A stretch of 64,000 nucleotides of DNA from JAHJQZ01 sp963676075 (GTDB lineage: Bacteria > Pseudomonadota > Alphaproteobacteria > Rhizobiales > Devosiaceae): positions 1-64,000 of the forward strand of contig CAXXNZ010000014.1 of the NCBI GenBank assembly GCA_963676075.2, written 5' to 3'. Positions 44,170-53,149 of the stretch are shown here, piece by piece. Under the pieces are notes generated by a model that saw nothing but the letters and a program-made list of their open reading frames with translations, made no database searches and was not told the DNA's origin. The position numbers and the translations under genes are program-made. Each line of letters begins with the position of its first letter. Positions within the stretch are counted from its first letter, which is position 1.

Positions 44170-44208
44170 CGCTGTTTTGTTTGCTGCCGTGTTGCGGCAA
44201 AGGTCAGC

Positions 44209-46683
44209 TCAGAACTCCGACCAGTCCTTGTCGACGGCGGCGTTGCCGTGACTGAGATAGCTCGCGGCCGCCGATGGTTTCTGACTCACAGATTTCTTCG
44301 GCACGGTCGGCGCCTTGACCTCGCGGCCCTCGGCGACCGTGAAGACCTCGACGATGTGGTCGAGTTCACTGGCCTGCGCCTCGGTCTGCTCGATCGCCGC
44401 ATTGGTTTCCTCGACCAGCGCCGCATTGTGCTGGGTCATCTCGTCCATCTGGCGGATGGCCGTATTGACCTCCTCGATCGAGGACGCCTGCTTGCGGCTG
44501 TCTTGAGCAATCTCTTCCATTTCGGAGGCATTGGTTTTGACCGCATCGAGGATCGCAGAGAGCTTGTCGGCGGCCTCGGCAACAAGCTTGGTGCCACCAG
44601 CGACTTCCTCGCCCGACTGCTCGATCAGCACCTTGACCTCGGAGGAGGCCTCGGCGGCAGACTGGGCAAGCCGTCTCACTTCCACGGCAACCACGGCAAA
44701 GCCCTTGCCCGCCTCGCCAGCCCGTGCCGCTTCGACCGAAGCGTTCAAGGCCAGAAGGTTTGTCTGGAAGGCAATGTCGTCGATCATGCCGATGATGTTG
44801 GAGATCTTGGACGAGGAGTTCGATATCCGTTCCATCGCCTGATTGGCCGCCAACATCACCTCGCCGCCCTGTTCGGCGGTCAGAGAGGCGTGTTTGGCCT
44901 GTTCGCTCGCTGCACCGGCGCGCTGGGCATTGGCCAACACCGTGTTGGCCAGCTGTTCGACCGCAGCCGAGGTTTCCTCGATGGTCGCGGCCTGCTTGGT
45001 GGTGCGTTCGCTGAGGTCGTTGGCGCCGGACAGGATCTCGCCGGTGGCGGTCTTCAGCCCGCCCGAGGTCTGTTTCAATTGCCTGACGATCTCGGTCAGG
45101 CGCTCTGCCACCTGATTGGTATTGGACTTCAACCTCTCGAAAGCACCCTGATAGCTGCCGGTCACCCGCTTGGTCAGGTCGGTATTGGCCAGCGCCGACA
45201 GCACCTCGCCGCTTTCACCCATGCCGCGGTCGACGGTGGTGACAAGGTCGTTGATCGAACGGGCGAGCGAATTGAGCTCTGCATCGGGGAATTCGGCAGT
45301 GACCTTCTTGGTGAAATCGCCGGCGATGGCTGAATCCACCACGGCGCCGAACTCGCGCTGCAATTCCTGCATCATCACGGCGCGCTCGGCGTGGTTGCGC
45401 TCGATCCGGAGCGCCTCCTCCTTGGTCATGTCGCGCATCCTCAGGGCATTCTCGCGGAACACCTCGACGGTCTGTGCCATTTCGCCAATCTCATCGTTGC
45501 GATGGGAATCGACGACATCGACATCGAGATTGCCGTCGGCAAGCGATTTCATCGTCCCGGTCAGCCGGGTCATCGGCCGGGTCAACGAACGCGACATGAA
45601 ATAGCCGACAATGCCCACGACCAGCAGCAGCGCCAATGCAACCATGAACATCATATTGCGCATGCCGATCACCGGCGCATCGACTTCGCTGGTCGCCATG
45701 GTCGAGGTCAGCGCCCAGTGTGCGCCTTCGAACGCGACCGGCACGGCGATGGCGATAGCCGGCTGGCCGGTCAGATCGGCAACGATACCGGTGCCGTAGT
45801 CATTGTTGAGGGCACTGGCGACGACCGGATTGGCATAGCCGAGATCGGTCCCGACATTGGCATTGAAGCGCGTGGCGCCGACCACGTGTTCCGCCGCGTT
45901 GACCAGAAACATGTCGCCGGTCTTGCCGAGCCCATTGGGATTGCCGAGCAGTTGCGAGATCAGATCGCCCGACAGCTCGATCGCCATCACGCCCTGGATC
46001 TTCTCGCGCTTGTCGAGGACCGGCGTGACGATGAAGCTCGCCGACATGCCGGGAACCGGGGCGTAAGGCGCCAGGTCGAGGAAAATGGTTTGCGGGCCGT
46101 CCGCCGCGAGCGCCGTCTGCACGGCCTTGCCGAGATCGGTGTCGCCCCACTCACCCCCGGCGCCGAAATTGGCGGCAAAATCGTTGCGCTTGTAGACCGT
46201 GTAGACCAGATCGGCATCACGGTTGAACAGCATGATGTCATGGTAGCCCTTGAGCTCGGCGGCAGACTTGAAGGTCTGATGGTTCACCTCATGCAGGAAG
46301 TCGTAGGCCAGTTTCTGGTCCGACTTGCCAAGCTCCTCGCGCGCGTCCTGATTGGGGTTGTTTTCGACATAGGCTGCCCGGATGGCATCGGAAGTGTCCG
46401 CACTGCCATTGCCCCAGTTGATGCCGAGATTGCGCACGGCCCCGACGGTCGAATCAAGATGTGCCATCGACACGAGGTCGGTTTTGGTCGAATCGAGCAG
46501 CTCGACGAAGGCCTCGGCCCGCCCGTTCGCCAGATCGCGCAGCGTCACCGACTGGATGTCGCGCACCACGTTCGAGGCGATCAGATAGCTGGCCAGTCCG
46601 ACACCGGCGCCAACCAGCACCGCACCTCCCAGCAGCATAACCGGTAGTTTCAAGGCAATCTTGAGTGAAGGCATCTTCAACAT
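44209..46683 (-). CDS. Methyl-accepting chemotaxis protein 7 (dCache-type)
   Basis: The product has 824 residues, the longest of the set. The periplasmic part (about 37-350) has a double-Cache layout: GYHDIMLFNRDADLVYTVYKRNDF, SFIVTPVLDKREKIQGVMAIEL, then GDMFLVNAAEHVVGATRF and the second domain ending in VAFEGAHWAL. This sensor type is frequent in rhizobial receptors, but the ligand is unknown. HAMP has the usual RSLTRPMTRL start, then the hairpin and a KDWSEF end. It is the first receptor upstream of the cheY-cheB-cheR group, separated from it by a terminator. Confidence 0.9.
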   Translation of the reverse strand: MLKMPSLKIALKLPVMLLGGAVLVGAGVGLASYLIASNVVRDIQSVTLRDLANGRAEAFVELLDSTKTDLVSMAHLDSTVGAVRNLGINWGNGSADTSDAIRAAYVENNPNQDAREELGKSDQKLAYDFLHEVNHQTFKSAAELKGYHDIMLFNRDADLVYTVYKRNDFAANFGAGGEWGDTDLGKAVQTALAADGPQTIFLDLAPYAPVPGMSASFIVTPVLDKREKIQGVMAIELSGDLISQLLGNPNGLGKTGDMFLVNAAEHVVGATRFNANVGTDLGYANPVVASALNNDYGTGIVADLTGQPAIAIAVPVAFEGAHWALTSTMATSEVDAPVIGMRNMMFMVALALLLVVGIVGYFMSRSLTRPMTRLTGTMKSLADGNLDVDVVDSHRNDEIGEMAQTVEVFRENALRMRDMTKEEALRIERNHAERAVMMQELQREFGAVVDSAIAGDFTKKVTAEFPDAELNSLARSINDLVTTVDRGMGESGEVLSALANTDLTKRVTGSYQGAFERLKSNTNQVAERLTEIVRQLKQTSGGLKTATGEILSGANDLSERTTKQAATIEETSAAVEQLANTVLANAQRAGAASEQAKHASLTAEQGGEVMLAANQAMERISNSSSKISNIIGMIDDIAFQTNLLALNASVEAARAGEAGKGFAVVAVEVRRLAQSAAEASSEVKVLIEQSGEEVAGGTKLVAEAADKLSAILDAVKTNASEMEEIAQDSRKQASSIEEVNTAIRQMDEMTQHNAALVEETNAAIEQTEAQASELDHIVEVFTVAEGREVKAPTVPKKSVSQKPSAAASYLSHGNAAVDKDWSEF

Positions 46684-46854
46684 CGTACGCGTCCCCCAGT
46701 ACGAAGTCGTTCCTTTTGATCACCGCAGCACACATGCCTAAGGTGTCCCGATCTCGCGTCGGGAGGAACGGCAATTGATTGTTGGCTAGATACTGTATGC
46801 GCCTAACGTAAACCCTTGCTGAACAAGGGCTTTGTATGACGAAGACTGTGAAAT

Positions 46855-46884
46855 GCAAAAGACCGCCTCACCGGCGGCCCTTTT
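46855..46884 (-). terminator. Terminator of the cheR-cheB-cheY operon
   Basis: CCGCC and GGCGG (46863-46877) form the core stem, flanked by AAAAG and CTTTTG. It lies about 33 bp after the cheY stop. Confidence 0.5.
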
Positions 46885-46916
46885 GATCGTGCATTTGATT
46901 GCGTAAAGGTCAGATA

Positions 46917-47306
46917 TCAGGACAACTGGCCGATCACTGCCTCGATACGCTTTTTCATTGTCGCCGCATCGAATGGCTTGATGATGTAGTTGTTGACGCC
47001 AAAGGCGATGGCTTCCTTGACCTGTTCCTTGTCCGAACGGCCTGTGGCCATGATGAAGGGCAAGCTGGCCGTGCGCGGGTGCTTTCTGAGCACCTTGAGC
47101 AGGGTCAACCCGTCGATATCATCCATGTTCCAGTCGGAGATGATCAGGTCGAAATTGGCCTTTTCGAGCTTGGTCAGCGCGTCGCGACCGCTCTTGGCCT
47201 CGATGATGTCCTTGAACCCGAGCTGATTGAGGATGTACTTACAAATCCCGCGCATGGACTGCTGGTCATCGACAATCAGAACGCTTACTGCACTGGCTTT
47301 GGGCAT
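46917..47306 (-). CDS. cheY: Chemotaxis response regulator CheY (motor-type candidate)
   Basis: The product has 129 residues and is a bare receiver. Acidic pocket D13-D14, phosphorylation site D58 (ISDWNM), T88 (MATG) and K110 (IIKPF) are all present. It accepts phosphate from CheA. With a second CheY beside cheA, one probably binds the flagellar motor and the other acts as phosphate sink, as in Sinorhizobium meliloti. Its place after cheR-cheB resembles CheY2 there, the motor-binding one, but that is inference. It follows cheB by 90 bp. Confidence 0.85.
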   Translation of the reverse strand: MPKASAVSVLIVDDQQSMRGICKYILNQLGFKDIIEAKSGRDALTKLEKANFDLIISDWNMDDIDGLTLLKVLRKHPRTASLPFIMATGRSDKEQVKEAIAFGVNNYIIKPFDAATMKKRIEAVIGQLS

Positions 47307-47396
47307 TTTTACTCGTCACTTGTTACGCGCCCCGGCCGGAAACCGGCACTGCGCATTCTAGGAAAAATCTCTTACCAATCCCTCAACCGGTTTCGC

Positions 47397-48449
47397 TCAG
47401 GCAGCGGACCTGAGTTTTCCGAGGGCATTGGCCAGTTTCGCCGCCACGGCTTCGACCGGGGCCTGTTCACACACAGCGCCCTCTTCGAAAGCCACGCGGG
47501 GCATTCCGTAGACCAGGGCCGAAGCCTGCGACTGGCCGACCGTGTAGGCGCCGGCATCGCGCATCGCCTTGAGGCCGGTGGCGCCATCACGCCCCATGCC
47601 GGTCAGGATGGCACCAACCGCCATCGGTCCGACCACCTTGGCAACGGAGGTGAACAGCACATCGACGCTCGGCCTGTGGCCGGAAACGGTGTCCTCGTGG
47701 CCGAGCCGGCACTTGAGCTGGCCCGAAGTCCTTTCCACCATGAGGTGATAGTCGCCGCGCGCCACATAGGCGTGGCCCTTTTCGAGCACCAACCGGTCCT
47801 CGGCCTGAACCACTTTCAGCGGCGTGACTTCGTCGAGCCGCTGGGCAAACCGTTCAGTGAAACCCGCCGGCATATGCTGGGCGATGACGATCGGCGGACA
47901 ATCGGTCGGCATGTTGGTCAGCACGGCCCTTATGGCTTCGACGCCGCCGGTCGATGCACCGATGGCGATCAGCGAACCGGGCGGTGCCGCGGCCGTTTTC
48001 AGCGGAACATTCGCCGGCTTGGCGCGCATGGACATGCCGCGCGAACGGGCGTCCGATTGAGCAGCAGCCCTGACCTTGCGCCGGACTTCGGCGGTAAACC
48101 CGTCGATGCCGCCACTGAGATCCTGGCCGGGCTTGGCGACGAAATCTACCGCGCCCAACTCAAGGGCAAGCATGGTTTCGTCGGCGCCCTTCTTGGTCAG
48201 GGTCGACACCATGACCACCGGCATGGGCCTGAGCTTCATCACCCGTTCAAGAAACTGCAGCCCGTTCATGTTGGGCATTTCGATGTCGAGGGTCAGCACA
48301 TCGGGATTGAGCTGCTTGATCATCTCGCGGGCCTGAAGCGGGTCCTCGGCTGCGCCGACAACCTTGATGTCGCCGTCCTTGCCCAGCGTACGCGACATCA
48401 CTTCGCGGATCAGGGCCGAATCGTCGACCACGAGCACATTGATAGTCAT
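47397..48449 (-). CDS. cheB: Chemoreceptor glutamate methylesterase CheB
   Basis: The product has 350 residues. The receiver domain has D55 (LTLDIEMPNMNG) and KP at the end; a linker of about 35 residues follows; the catalytic domain shows GASTGG (Ser), AQHMP (His) and GMGRDG (Asp), the full triad. It demethylates and deamidates receptor Glu/Gln sites, activated by CheA. Its start overlaps the cheR stop by four bases. Confidence 0.93.
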   Translation of the reverse strand: MTINVLVVDDSALIREVMSRTLGKDGDIKVVGAAEDPLQAREMIKQLNPDVLTLDIEMPNMNGLQFLERVMKLRPMPVVMVSTLTKKGADETMLALELGAVDFVAKPGQDLSGGIDGFTAEVRRKVRAAAQSDARSRGMSMRAKPANVPLKTAAAPPGSLIAIGASTGGVEAIRAVLTNMPTDCPPIVIAQHMPAGFTERFAQRLDEVTPLKVVQAEDRLVLEKGHAYVARGDYHLMVERTSGQLKCRLGHEDTVSGHRPSVDVLFTSVAKVVGPMAVGAILTGMGRDGATGLKAMRDAGAYTVGQSQASALVYGMPRVAFEEGAVCEQAPVEAVAAKLANALGKLRSAA

Positions 48450-49315
48450 GCAACCTGCCTCGCACGTTGGGTCTGGGTCTTCATCTGGTAGATGGTCTTG
48501 CCGACCAGCTTGAACGGGCTGTCGGTGTAGGCGGCGTTTTCCGAATGGCCGACATAAAGGTAGCCGTCCGGAGCTAGCACCTCCCCGAGACGGGTGAAGA
48601 TGCGCGCCTGGGTGGGCTTGTCGAAATAGATGACGACGTTGCGGCAGAAGATTGCATCGAACGGGCCCTTGATCGGCCAGTTCTCCATCAGGTTGAGCGA
48701 TTTGAAGGCGATCAGCGCCCGCGCTTCGTGCGGAATACGGATGGTGCCGTCACGGGGTTGATCGAAAAGCGCAGCGCGCTCACGGCTCAGACCAGTGAGT
48801 TCGGATTCGGGATAGGTGCCGCTGGCGGCCCGGTTCAACACATTGGTGTCGATATCGGTGGCAAGGATGCGGAAGTCCCAGCGCTTGAGCTCGGGATGCT
48901 TGCTCAGCAGGTGCATGGCGATGGTGTAGGGTTCCTGCCCGGTCGAGCAACCAGCCGACCATATCCTCAGGCGCGGCTTGCCATTGGGATTGACCCGGGG
49001 CTTTTTCGCGATCAGCTGTCCGACCTGTTCGACCAGATGGTCGAAGTGATGGTCTTCGCGGAAAAAACGCGTCAGGTTTGTCGTCAGAGCGTTGACGAAG
49101 TCCTGGTCGAGTTCGTCGTTTTTCTTTTGATCGAGGAAGTCGAGGTAGTCCCAGAAGCTCGAAAAGCCGTGAGCCTTGACTATCTTGGTCAGGCGCGACA
49201 CGACGAGCGTGCGTTTTGCGTCGCTTAGTGAAATGCCGGCGATGTCGTAAACGCGCTTCTTGACGCGGTTGAATTCCTTGTCGCTCAAGGGGATTTCAAT
49301 CGTCTCATTGCTCAC
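48446..49315 (-). CDS. cheR: Chemotaxis protein methyltransferase CheR
   Basis: The product has 289 residues. The N-terminal helical domain (about 1-80) is followed by the SAM domain with WSAGCSTGQEPYTIAM, ILATDIDTNVLNRA, and FDAIFCRNVVIYFDK. CheR methylates receptor glutamates; CheR proteins with a beta-subdomain also bind a receptor C-terminal pentapeptide, which fits the DWSEF tails here. The GTG at 49315 is chosen because GGAG is nine bases upstream; a TTG at 49321 is too close to it. Confidence 0.9.
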   Translation of the reverse strand: MSNETIEIPLSDKEFNRVKKRVYDIAGISLSDAKRTLVVSRLTKIVKAHGFSSFWDYLDFLDQKKNDELDQDFVNALTTNLTRFFREDHHFDHLVEQVGQLIAKKPRVNPNGKPRLRIWSAGCSTGQEPYTIAMHLLSKHPELKRWDFRILATDIDTNVLNRAASGTYPESELTGLSRERAALFDQPRDGTIRIPHEARALIAFKSLNLMENWPIKGPFDAIFCRNVVIYFDKPTQARIFTRLGEVLAPDGYLYVGHSENAAYTDSPFKLVGKTIYQMKTQTQRARQVA

Positions 49316-49351
49316 TGCCAAAAACTCCGTTGGTACCGAGCAGCAAGAGGA

Positions 49352-50872
49352 TCACTTTGTGGCAGCCGTTTGCGGCCGGGTACCGCCGGTGGCACGATTT
49401 GCATCGTGAACAATTCCGGCAACCCTGTCGTCGAGCTGCACCAGTGCCTGTTTTCCTTGGCTCAGTGCATCGGTGAGTTTGCAGGTTTCTCCACTTAAAT
49501 TCCGTAAATACTCATCAATATCTTGTATAAGTTTGTCGAGTGCTTCTGCGCCCTCTGCACTTCCGTCACTTTGTGTCTTTGAACGCGCGACCAGCGAGCG
49601 GATATCCTTGGCCGTACCGCTGGCTCTTTGCGCCAGGGTTCTCACCTCATCGGCGACCACGGCGAAGCCGGCGCCGGTCTCACCGGCACGGGCGGCTTCG
49701 ATCGCCGCATTGAGGGCGATGAGATTGGTCTTGAACGAGACATCCTCGATGGCCGTGACAAGGTCCGAGATTTCCGAGGTCAGGGAACCGAGGCCGATGG
49801 CTGTGGCGGAATTGCGCCGAGCAGCCTCGCTCGCCTGCTCGACCACCTGACGCGCCGCCGCGCCGAGTTCACCGGCTTTGCTGGCGTGCTGGCTGCCGGT
49901 TCCGAGTGCCTCGGAGACAGTGCGCCCGTCCTCCAGCGCTCCGGTCGCCGCGTCACGCAGCCGGGCCGCCATGGCGCGGTGACGGTCGATCAGCTCGGAA
50001 ATGCGCTGCAGCTTGAATTCGAGCCGCGTCCGCGTCTCCGCCTCCTCTTCCTCCCCGGCTCGGAAAGCCATTACAAGGTCGGCGATCCTTGCGGCACGCG
50101 CGCCGGCGGCGTCATTGCGCCCGCGCGCCGCCGCAAAGCTCTCCGGCGCGCCGGACAGGACCCCATCCATCAGTTCGGCGGCTTCCGCCATTGTGGCCAC
50201 GCCCTCGGAAAGCGCCCGCGTTTCCGGCCCGAGCGCGGCGATTTCCCCCGCAAGTCCGGGCGCCGGCGTGCCCGAGGCCAGCGCCTCGGCAAGCCCGTCG
50301 AGCACGGCGCCGGGCAAGGTCGTCCCGTCCGGCACGAGCGCGACGAGATGGCGATCCTCGCCGACGCTGGCCATGAGGTGACGATAGGGTTTGCCGCCGA
50401 TGCGGAGCGGTGTTGCATCGTCCTGGATCGCCGGCGAAAACCCCGGAAAACTCTCGCCACGGCACAGCCTTTGATCGATGCCGGCAAGCGCGGCACTACA
50501 GGCGAGGATCTCGCCGTTTTCACCGATCAGCGCCAGCGGCAGCGGCAGGTCGATCATGGCGGTCTTGAGAGCATTGGCGCGACTGAGACTGGCATGCAGG
50601 GCCGAAACGATGGTCTCGACGTAATCGGCTTCCTGCCCGCGCTTCATTTCCCCCTGCCCGACCGCAGCACCGATGGCGCTCAGGCGCGCAACCAGGCGGG
50701 AATCCGTACGGCTGGCGATAATGAGGGCGATAGCGACGAGCAGGACCGACACCGCCAGGGCGGCGGCAAAAAGTGGGCTGGCCCAGCCCACGCGCGCCAG
50801 CGCGAATCCGGCGGCGAAGCCGGACACCAGGCCCAGGGCCGCGGCCAGCAATGCCAGTGCCGAGCGGCTCAT
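49352..50872 (-). CDS. Atypical chemoreceptor in the che operon
   Basis: The product has 506 residues. Two adjacent membrane helices near the N-terminus (about 5-48) leave almost no periplasmic loop. A PAS-like segment follows (LPLALIGENGEILACSAALAGI, about 110-165), then a signalling hairpin with VSFKTNLIALNAAIEAARAG and GFAVVADEVRTLAQRA. There is no HAMP, no clear methylation-site pattern and no DWSEF tail. It probably senses a cytosolic or membrane signal. It begins the operon with cheR (36 bp), cheB and cheY. The ATG at 50872 is the first start before TM1. Confidence 0.8.
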   Translation of the reverse strand: MSRSALALLAAALGLVSGFAAGFALARVGWASPLFAAALAVSVLLVAIALIIASRTDSRLVARLSAIGAAVGQGEMKRGQEADYVETIVSALHASLSRANALKTAMIDLPLPLALIGENGEILACSAALAGIDQRLCRGESFPGFSPAIQDDATPLRIGGKPYRHLMASVGEDRHLVALVPDGTTLPGAVLDGLAEALASGTPAPGLAGEIAALGPETRALSEGVATMAEAAELMDGVLSGAPESFAAARGRNDAAGARAARIADLVMAFRAGEEEEAETRTRLEFKLQRISELIDRHRAMAARLRDAATGALEDGRTVSEALGTGSQHASKAGELGAAARQVVEQASEAARRNSATAIGLGSLTSEISDLVTAIEDVSFKTNLIALNAAIEAARAGETGAGFAVVADEVRTLAQRASGTAKDIRSLVARSKTQSDGSAEGAEALDKLIQDIDEYLRNLSGETCKLTDALSQGKQALVQLDDRVAGIVHDANRATGGTRPQTAATK

Positions 50873-51173
50873 GCCCACGGCCCCCTTCGAGAATCGCCAC
50901 TTGCCATCGTGGCCCGAAGCTAGCGCCGCCATGGTTAATCAAAGGTGTTCGCATCACCGCCCGGGCAAGGTTTTGATAACTTTCGAGCGGTTCGACTGCG
51001 TCGAACGTCAAGCTCGGGTGGAGCCCTTCGAGCGCAGAAAGGCCATGAGGCCTATGGCCGAATGGCTGATGCGGCTCGGCTTTATCGCGCGGTTTGCCGT
51101 GGTCATGCGCGTCGAGCACAGGGGCGACACAAGGCCCATAGCTGAATAGCAGGGGATGCCGGGCTTGATCCTG
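50873..51173. other. Intergenic region between cheD and the atypical receptor gene
   Basis: About 300 bases hold short frames but no supported gene; presumably the promoter of the receptor-cheR-cheB-cheY operon is here. Confidence 0.35.
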
Positions 51174-51237
51174 AGTGGTCGCGCGCTCGAACCGGAAAAC
51201 CGCTTCGCACTTTTCCTGAGCGCGCTCCGGGTCCTAG
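51174..51237. repeat. Dispersed palindromic repeat next to cheD
   Basis: It shares gagtggtcgc, cgaaccggaaaa and cctgag blocks with 14354-14411. Outer arms GCGCGCTC and GAGCGCGC are inverted. It abuts the cheD stop codon. Confidence 0.6.
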
Positions 51238-51821
51238 AACAATTCGATATCGTCCGAAGGCGGCGGTGCGACGCGCTGACGGCCGGCAAGTTCGATTTCC
51301 TCGCGCACGATCTGACCGCTGGCCATGGAATCGAGGCGTTTGACGAAAACACGGCCCGTCTTCGGCTTGAACAGGACGCGTCGGGCATAGTTGCCGCCAA
51401 GATCCTCGCCGGCGATGCGATAGCCTTCAGCCGCCAGGAACTCGCGGACAAAGGCAATGTTCTTGGCGCCGACGTCATTGAGCGAGGCGTTGATGTTGCC
51501 GCCGCCGAACACCTTGATTTCGAGATTTTCCTTTCGGCCCGATCCACGGCTGAGCACCTGGTTGATCAGCTGCTCCATCGCAAAGGCGCCGTAGCGCGCC
51601 GACGCGCCATAGCGGTCCCGCGAAGACCCGGACTGTTCAGCAAGCAGGAAATGATTCATGCCACCGTAATTGACGGCACGGTCGCGCACGCACGCGCTCA
51701 CGCACGAGCCAAGCACCGTCGAGAAGGTGACTTCATCGCCTGATACGTGACAATCCCCCTGGTGGACCGTGGTTACGACACCGCGATCAAACTCCGGAGG
51801 CAAACTATTTGCAACGGCCAT
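51234..51821 (-). CDS. cheD: Chemoreceptor glutamine deamidase CheD
   Basis: The product has 195 residues. The catalytic Cys lies in STVLGSCVSACV (about residue 40), the His in YGGMNHFLL, and the Thr/Ala position in KNIAFVREFLAAEGY. CheD deamidates receptor glutamines to glutamates and tunes adaptation. It is the only visible gene of its transcript before the repeat and the promoter region of the next che operon, and it is divergent from the CheT/CheZ-like gene. Confidence 0.9.
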   Translation of the reverse strand: MAVANSLPPEFDRGVVTTVHQGDCHVSGDEVTFSTVLGSCVSACVRDRAVNYGGMNHFLLAEQSGSSRDRYGASARYGAFAMEQLINQVLSRGSGRKENLEIKVFGGGNINASLNDVGAKNIAFVREFLAAEGYRIAGEDLGGNYARRVLFKPKTGRVFVKRLDSMASGQIVREEIELAGRQRVAPPPSDDIELF

Positions 51822-51974
51822 TGCCAGTTCCCTGCCTAATTACCACCAGTTTAGAGCGTCATTCGTTATCCAATCGCTAACTAAAAGCGCAAAGGAACCT
51901 TCAGTTTTGCCAATTGCAATACCCACTTAGGAATTTCCGACTAGTGTCGTCTTAATTGAACAGGAGATTTGTGG

Positions 51975-52328
51975 ATGTCGCTGGAGAGACTGGCGCGAGA
52001 ACTGGACGAGACAGCCCGGCAAACCGGGGAAATGGCCGCGAGCATCTCCTACTCCGTTCAACACATGGGCGAGTGCGCCAAGGGCTGCGAGGATCGCCGC
52101 GATCAGGCCGTCAAGAACATCATCATCGCCTTGCAGGCTCAGGACCGCATCGAGCAACGCTGCCGGAATCTCGCTCGTGCCGTGCGCGAACTGGTTGCCT
52201 CGGACAGCTCGATCGACCATCCCCGTTTCGACGAGATCTGGCGCAATCTCCAGCTCGACGAACTTGCCGTGCCCGAGATGTCGGGTATCGCCGCCCACGC
52301 CGATCATGGCGAGGTTGAATTCTTCTAG
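51975..52328 (+). CDS. CheT/CheZ-like chemotaxis phosphatase candidate
   Basis: The product has 117 residues, almost entirely helical. The central helix reads NIIIALQAQDRIEQRCRNL, with D57-R-I-E-Q61 giving the DxxxQ pattern that CheZ uses to dephosphorylate CheY-P. S. meliloti CheT, a small protein from the che operon with little CheZ similarity, is also reported to carry DxxxQ and act on the sink CheY1. Position between cheD and cheW supports such a role here. AGGAG is eight bases before the ATG. It is the only plus-strand gene of the chemosensory island. Confidence 0.65.
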   Translation: MSLERLARELDETARQTGEMAASISYSVQHMGECAKGCEDRRDQAVKNIIIALQAQDRIEQRCRNLARAVRELVASDSSIDHPRFDEIWRNLQLDELAVPEMSGIAAHADHGEVEFF

Positions 52329-52389
52329 ATCATCTGACTTTTTCATCGAAACACTGAAATAGCGCATCTTATTATTTAATCGCATTTTC

Positions 52390-52414
52390 GAACCGCGCCG
52401 GCGGTTCACGCTTT
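52390..52414 (+). terminator. Candidate terminator of the CheT/CheZ-like gene
   Basis: GAACCGC and GCGGTTC pair around GCCG, followed by ACGCTTTT, about 62 bp after the stop. The remaining 120 bases to the cheW terminator show nothing else. Confidence 0.5.
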
Positions 52415-52537
52415 TGCCGGAAATGATCCGGACACCTCCCCCCCGATTGCCAACACTGATCGATGTGCCCGGTAGCGTGATCGCACGCGCGCCGACTTTC
52501 GATTCCACTCCGCCGCAAGAAGGTGGACGTCCCAAAG

Positions 52538-52562
52538 GAAAAGGGCGCCCGAAGGCGCCCTG
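52538..52562 (-). terminator. Terminator after cheW
   Basis: AGGGCGCC and GGCGCCCT pair around CGAA; the minus-strand tail is TTTTCCTTTG. It ends the STAS-cheY-cheA-cheW transcript. Confidence 0.75.
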
Positions 52563-52603
52563 ATCACGTCCGCCGCATTCGTCTGACAGACGAAATCCGG
52601 ATG

Positions 52604-53098
52604 TCAGGCCTGGTCCTTGGTCCCGGCGATGATGGCGTGCAGGTCGATCAGGCCGACCATGTCGTTTTCATGCGTGATGATGCCGCTCAACAGCTCGGTG
52701 TCTGTGGCGTTGCCCTCAGGCACGGTATGAATCTCGTCCTTGGAGATCGTCAGGATGTCGCTGACCGCATCGACCAGAATGCCGACCCACTTGTTGCCGA
52801 CCGACATCACCACCACAACGTGGTTCTTGGTCGGTTCGGTCTGGCCGTCGCCGAAGCGTGCCCTCAGGTCGTAGATCGGAACGATGGTGCCACGGAGATT
52901 GATGACGCCGCGGACGAACTCGCGGGTGTTCGGCAGCGGGGTCGCGCCGTTCCAGGCCCGGATTTCGCGGACGGTGGTGATCTCGACACCGTAGATCTGT
53001 TCGCCGATGGAAAAGGCGATGAGCTGCAAGGAGCGTGATTCATCGCTCTTGCCGGCTATCTGCTCGCCTTCGTTTTCCCGCAGTTCCAATGCTTCCAT
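52604..53098 (-). CDS. cheW: Chemotaxis coupling protein CheW
   Basis: The product has 164 residues. The double SH3-like fold is clear: LQLIAFSIGEQIYGVEITTVREI, NTREFVRGVINLRGTIVPIYDLR, and GILVDAVSDILTI. CheW links receptors to CheA in signalling arrays. The ATG at 53098 has AAGGAG six bases upstream. It follows cheA by 51 bp and ends the operon. Confidence 0.93.
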   Translation of the reverse strand: MEALELRENEGEQIAGKSDESRSLQLIAFSIGEQIYGVEITTVREIRAWNGATPLPNTREFVRGVINLRGTIVPIYDLRARFGDGQTEPTKNHVVVVMSVGNKWVGILVDAVSDILTISKDEIHTVPEGNATDTELLSGIITHENDMVGLIDLHAIIAGTKDQA

Positions 53099-53149
53099 AT
53101 CTGTCTCCTTCGGGCTCACGACCGTTTCCGGATCGCCCAGCCCTCAATA

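Noticed and set aside
28538..46647. Many long plus-strand frames across the receptors (for example 33518-34897, 36681-37952, 45391-46647)
   Set aside because: They are shadows of highly biased codons in the receptor genes; near-identical shadows recur wherever receptors do.
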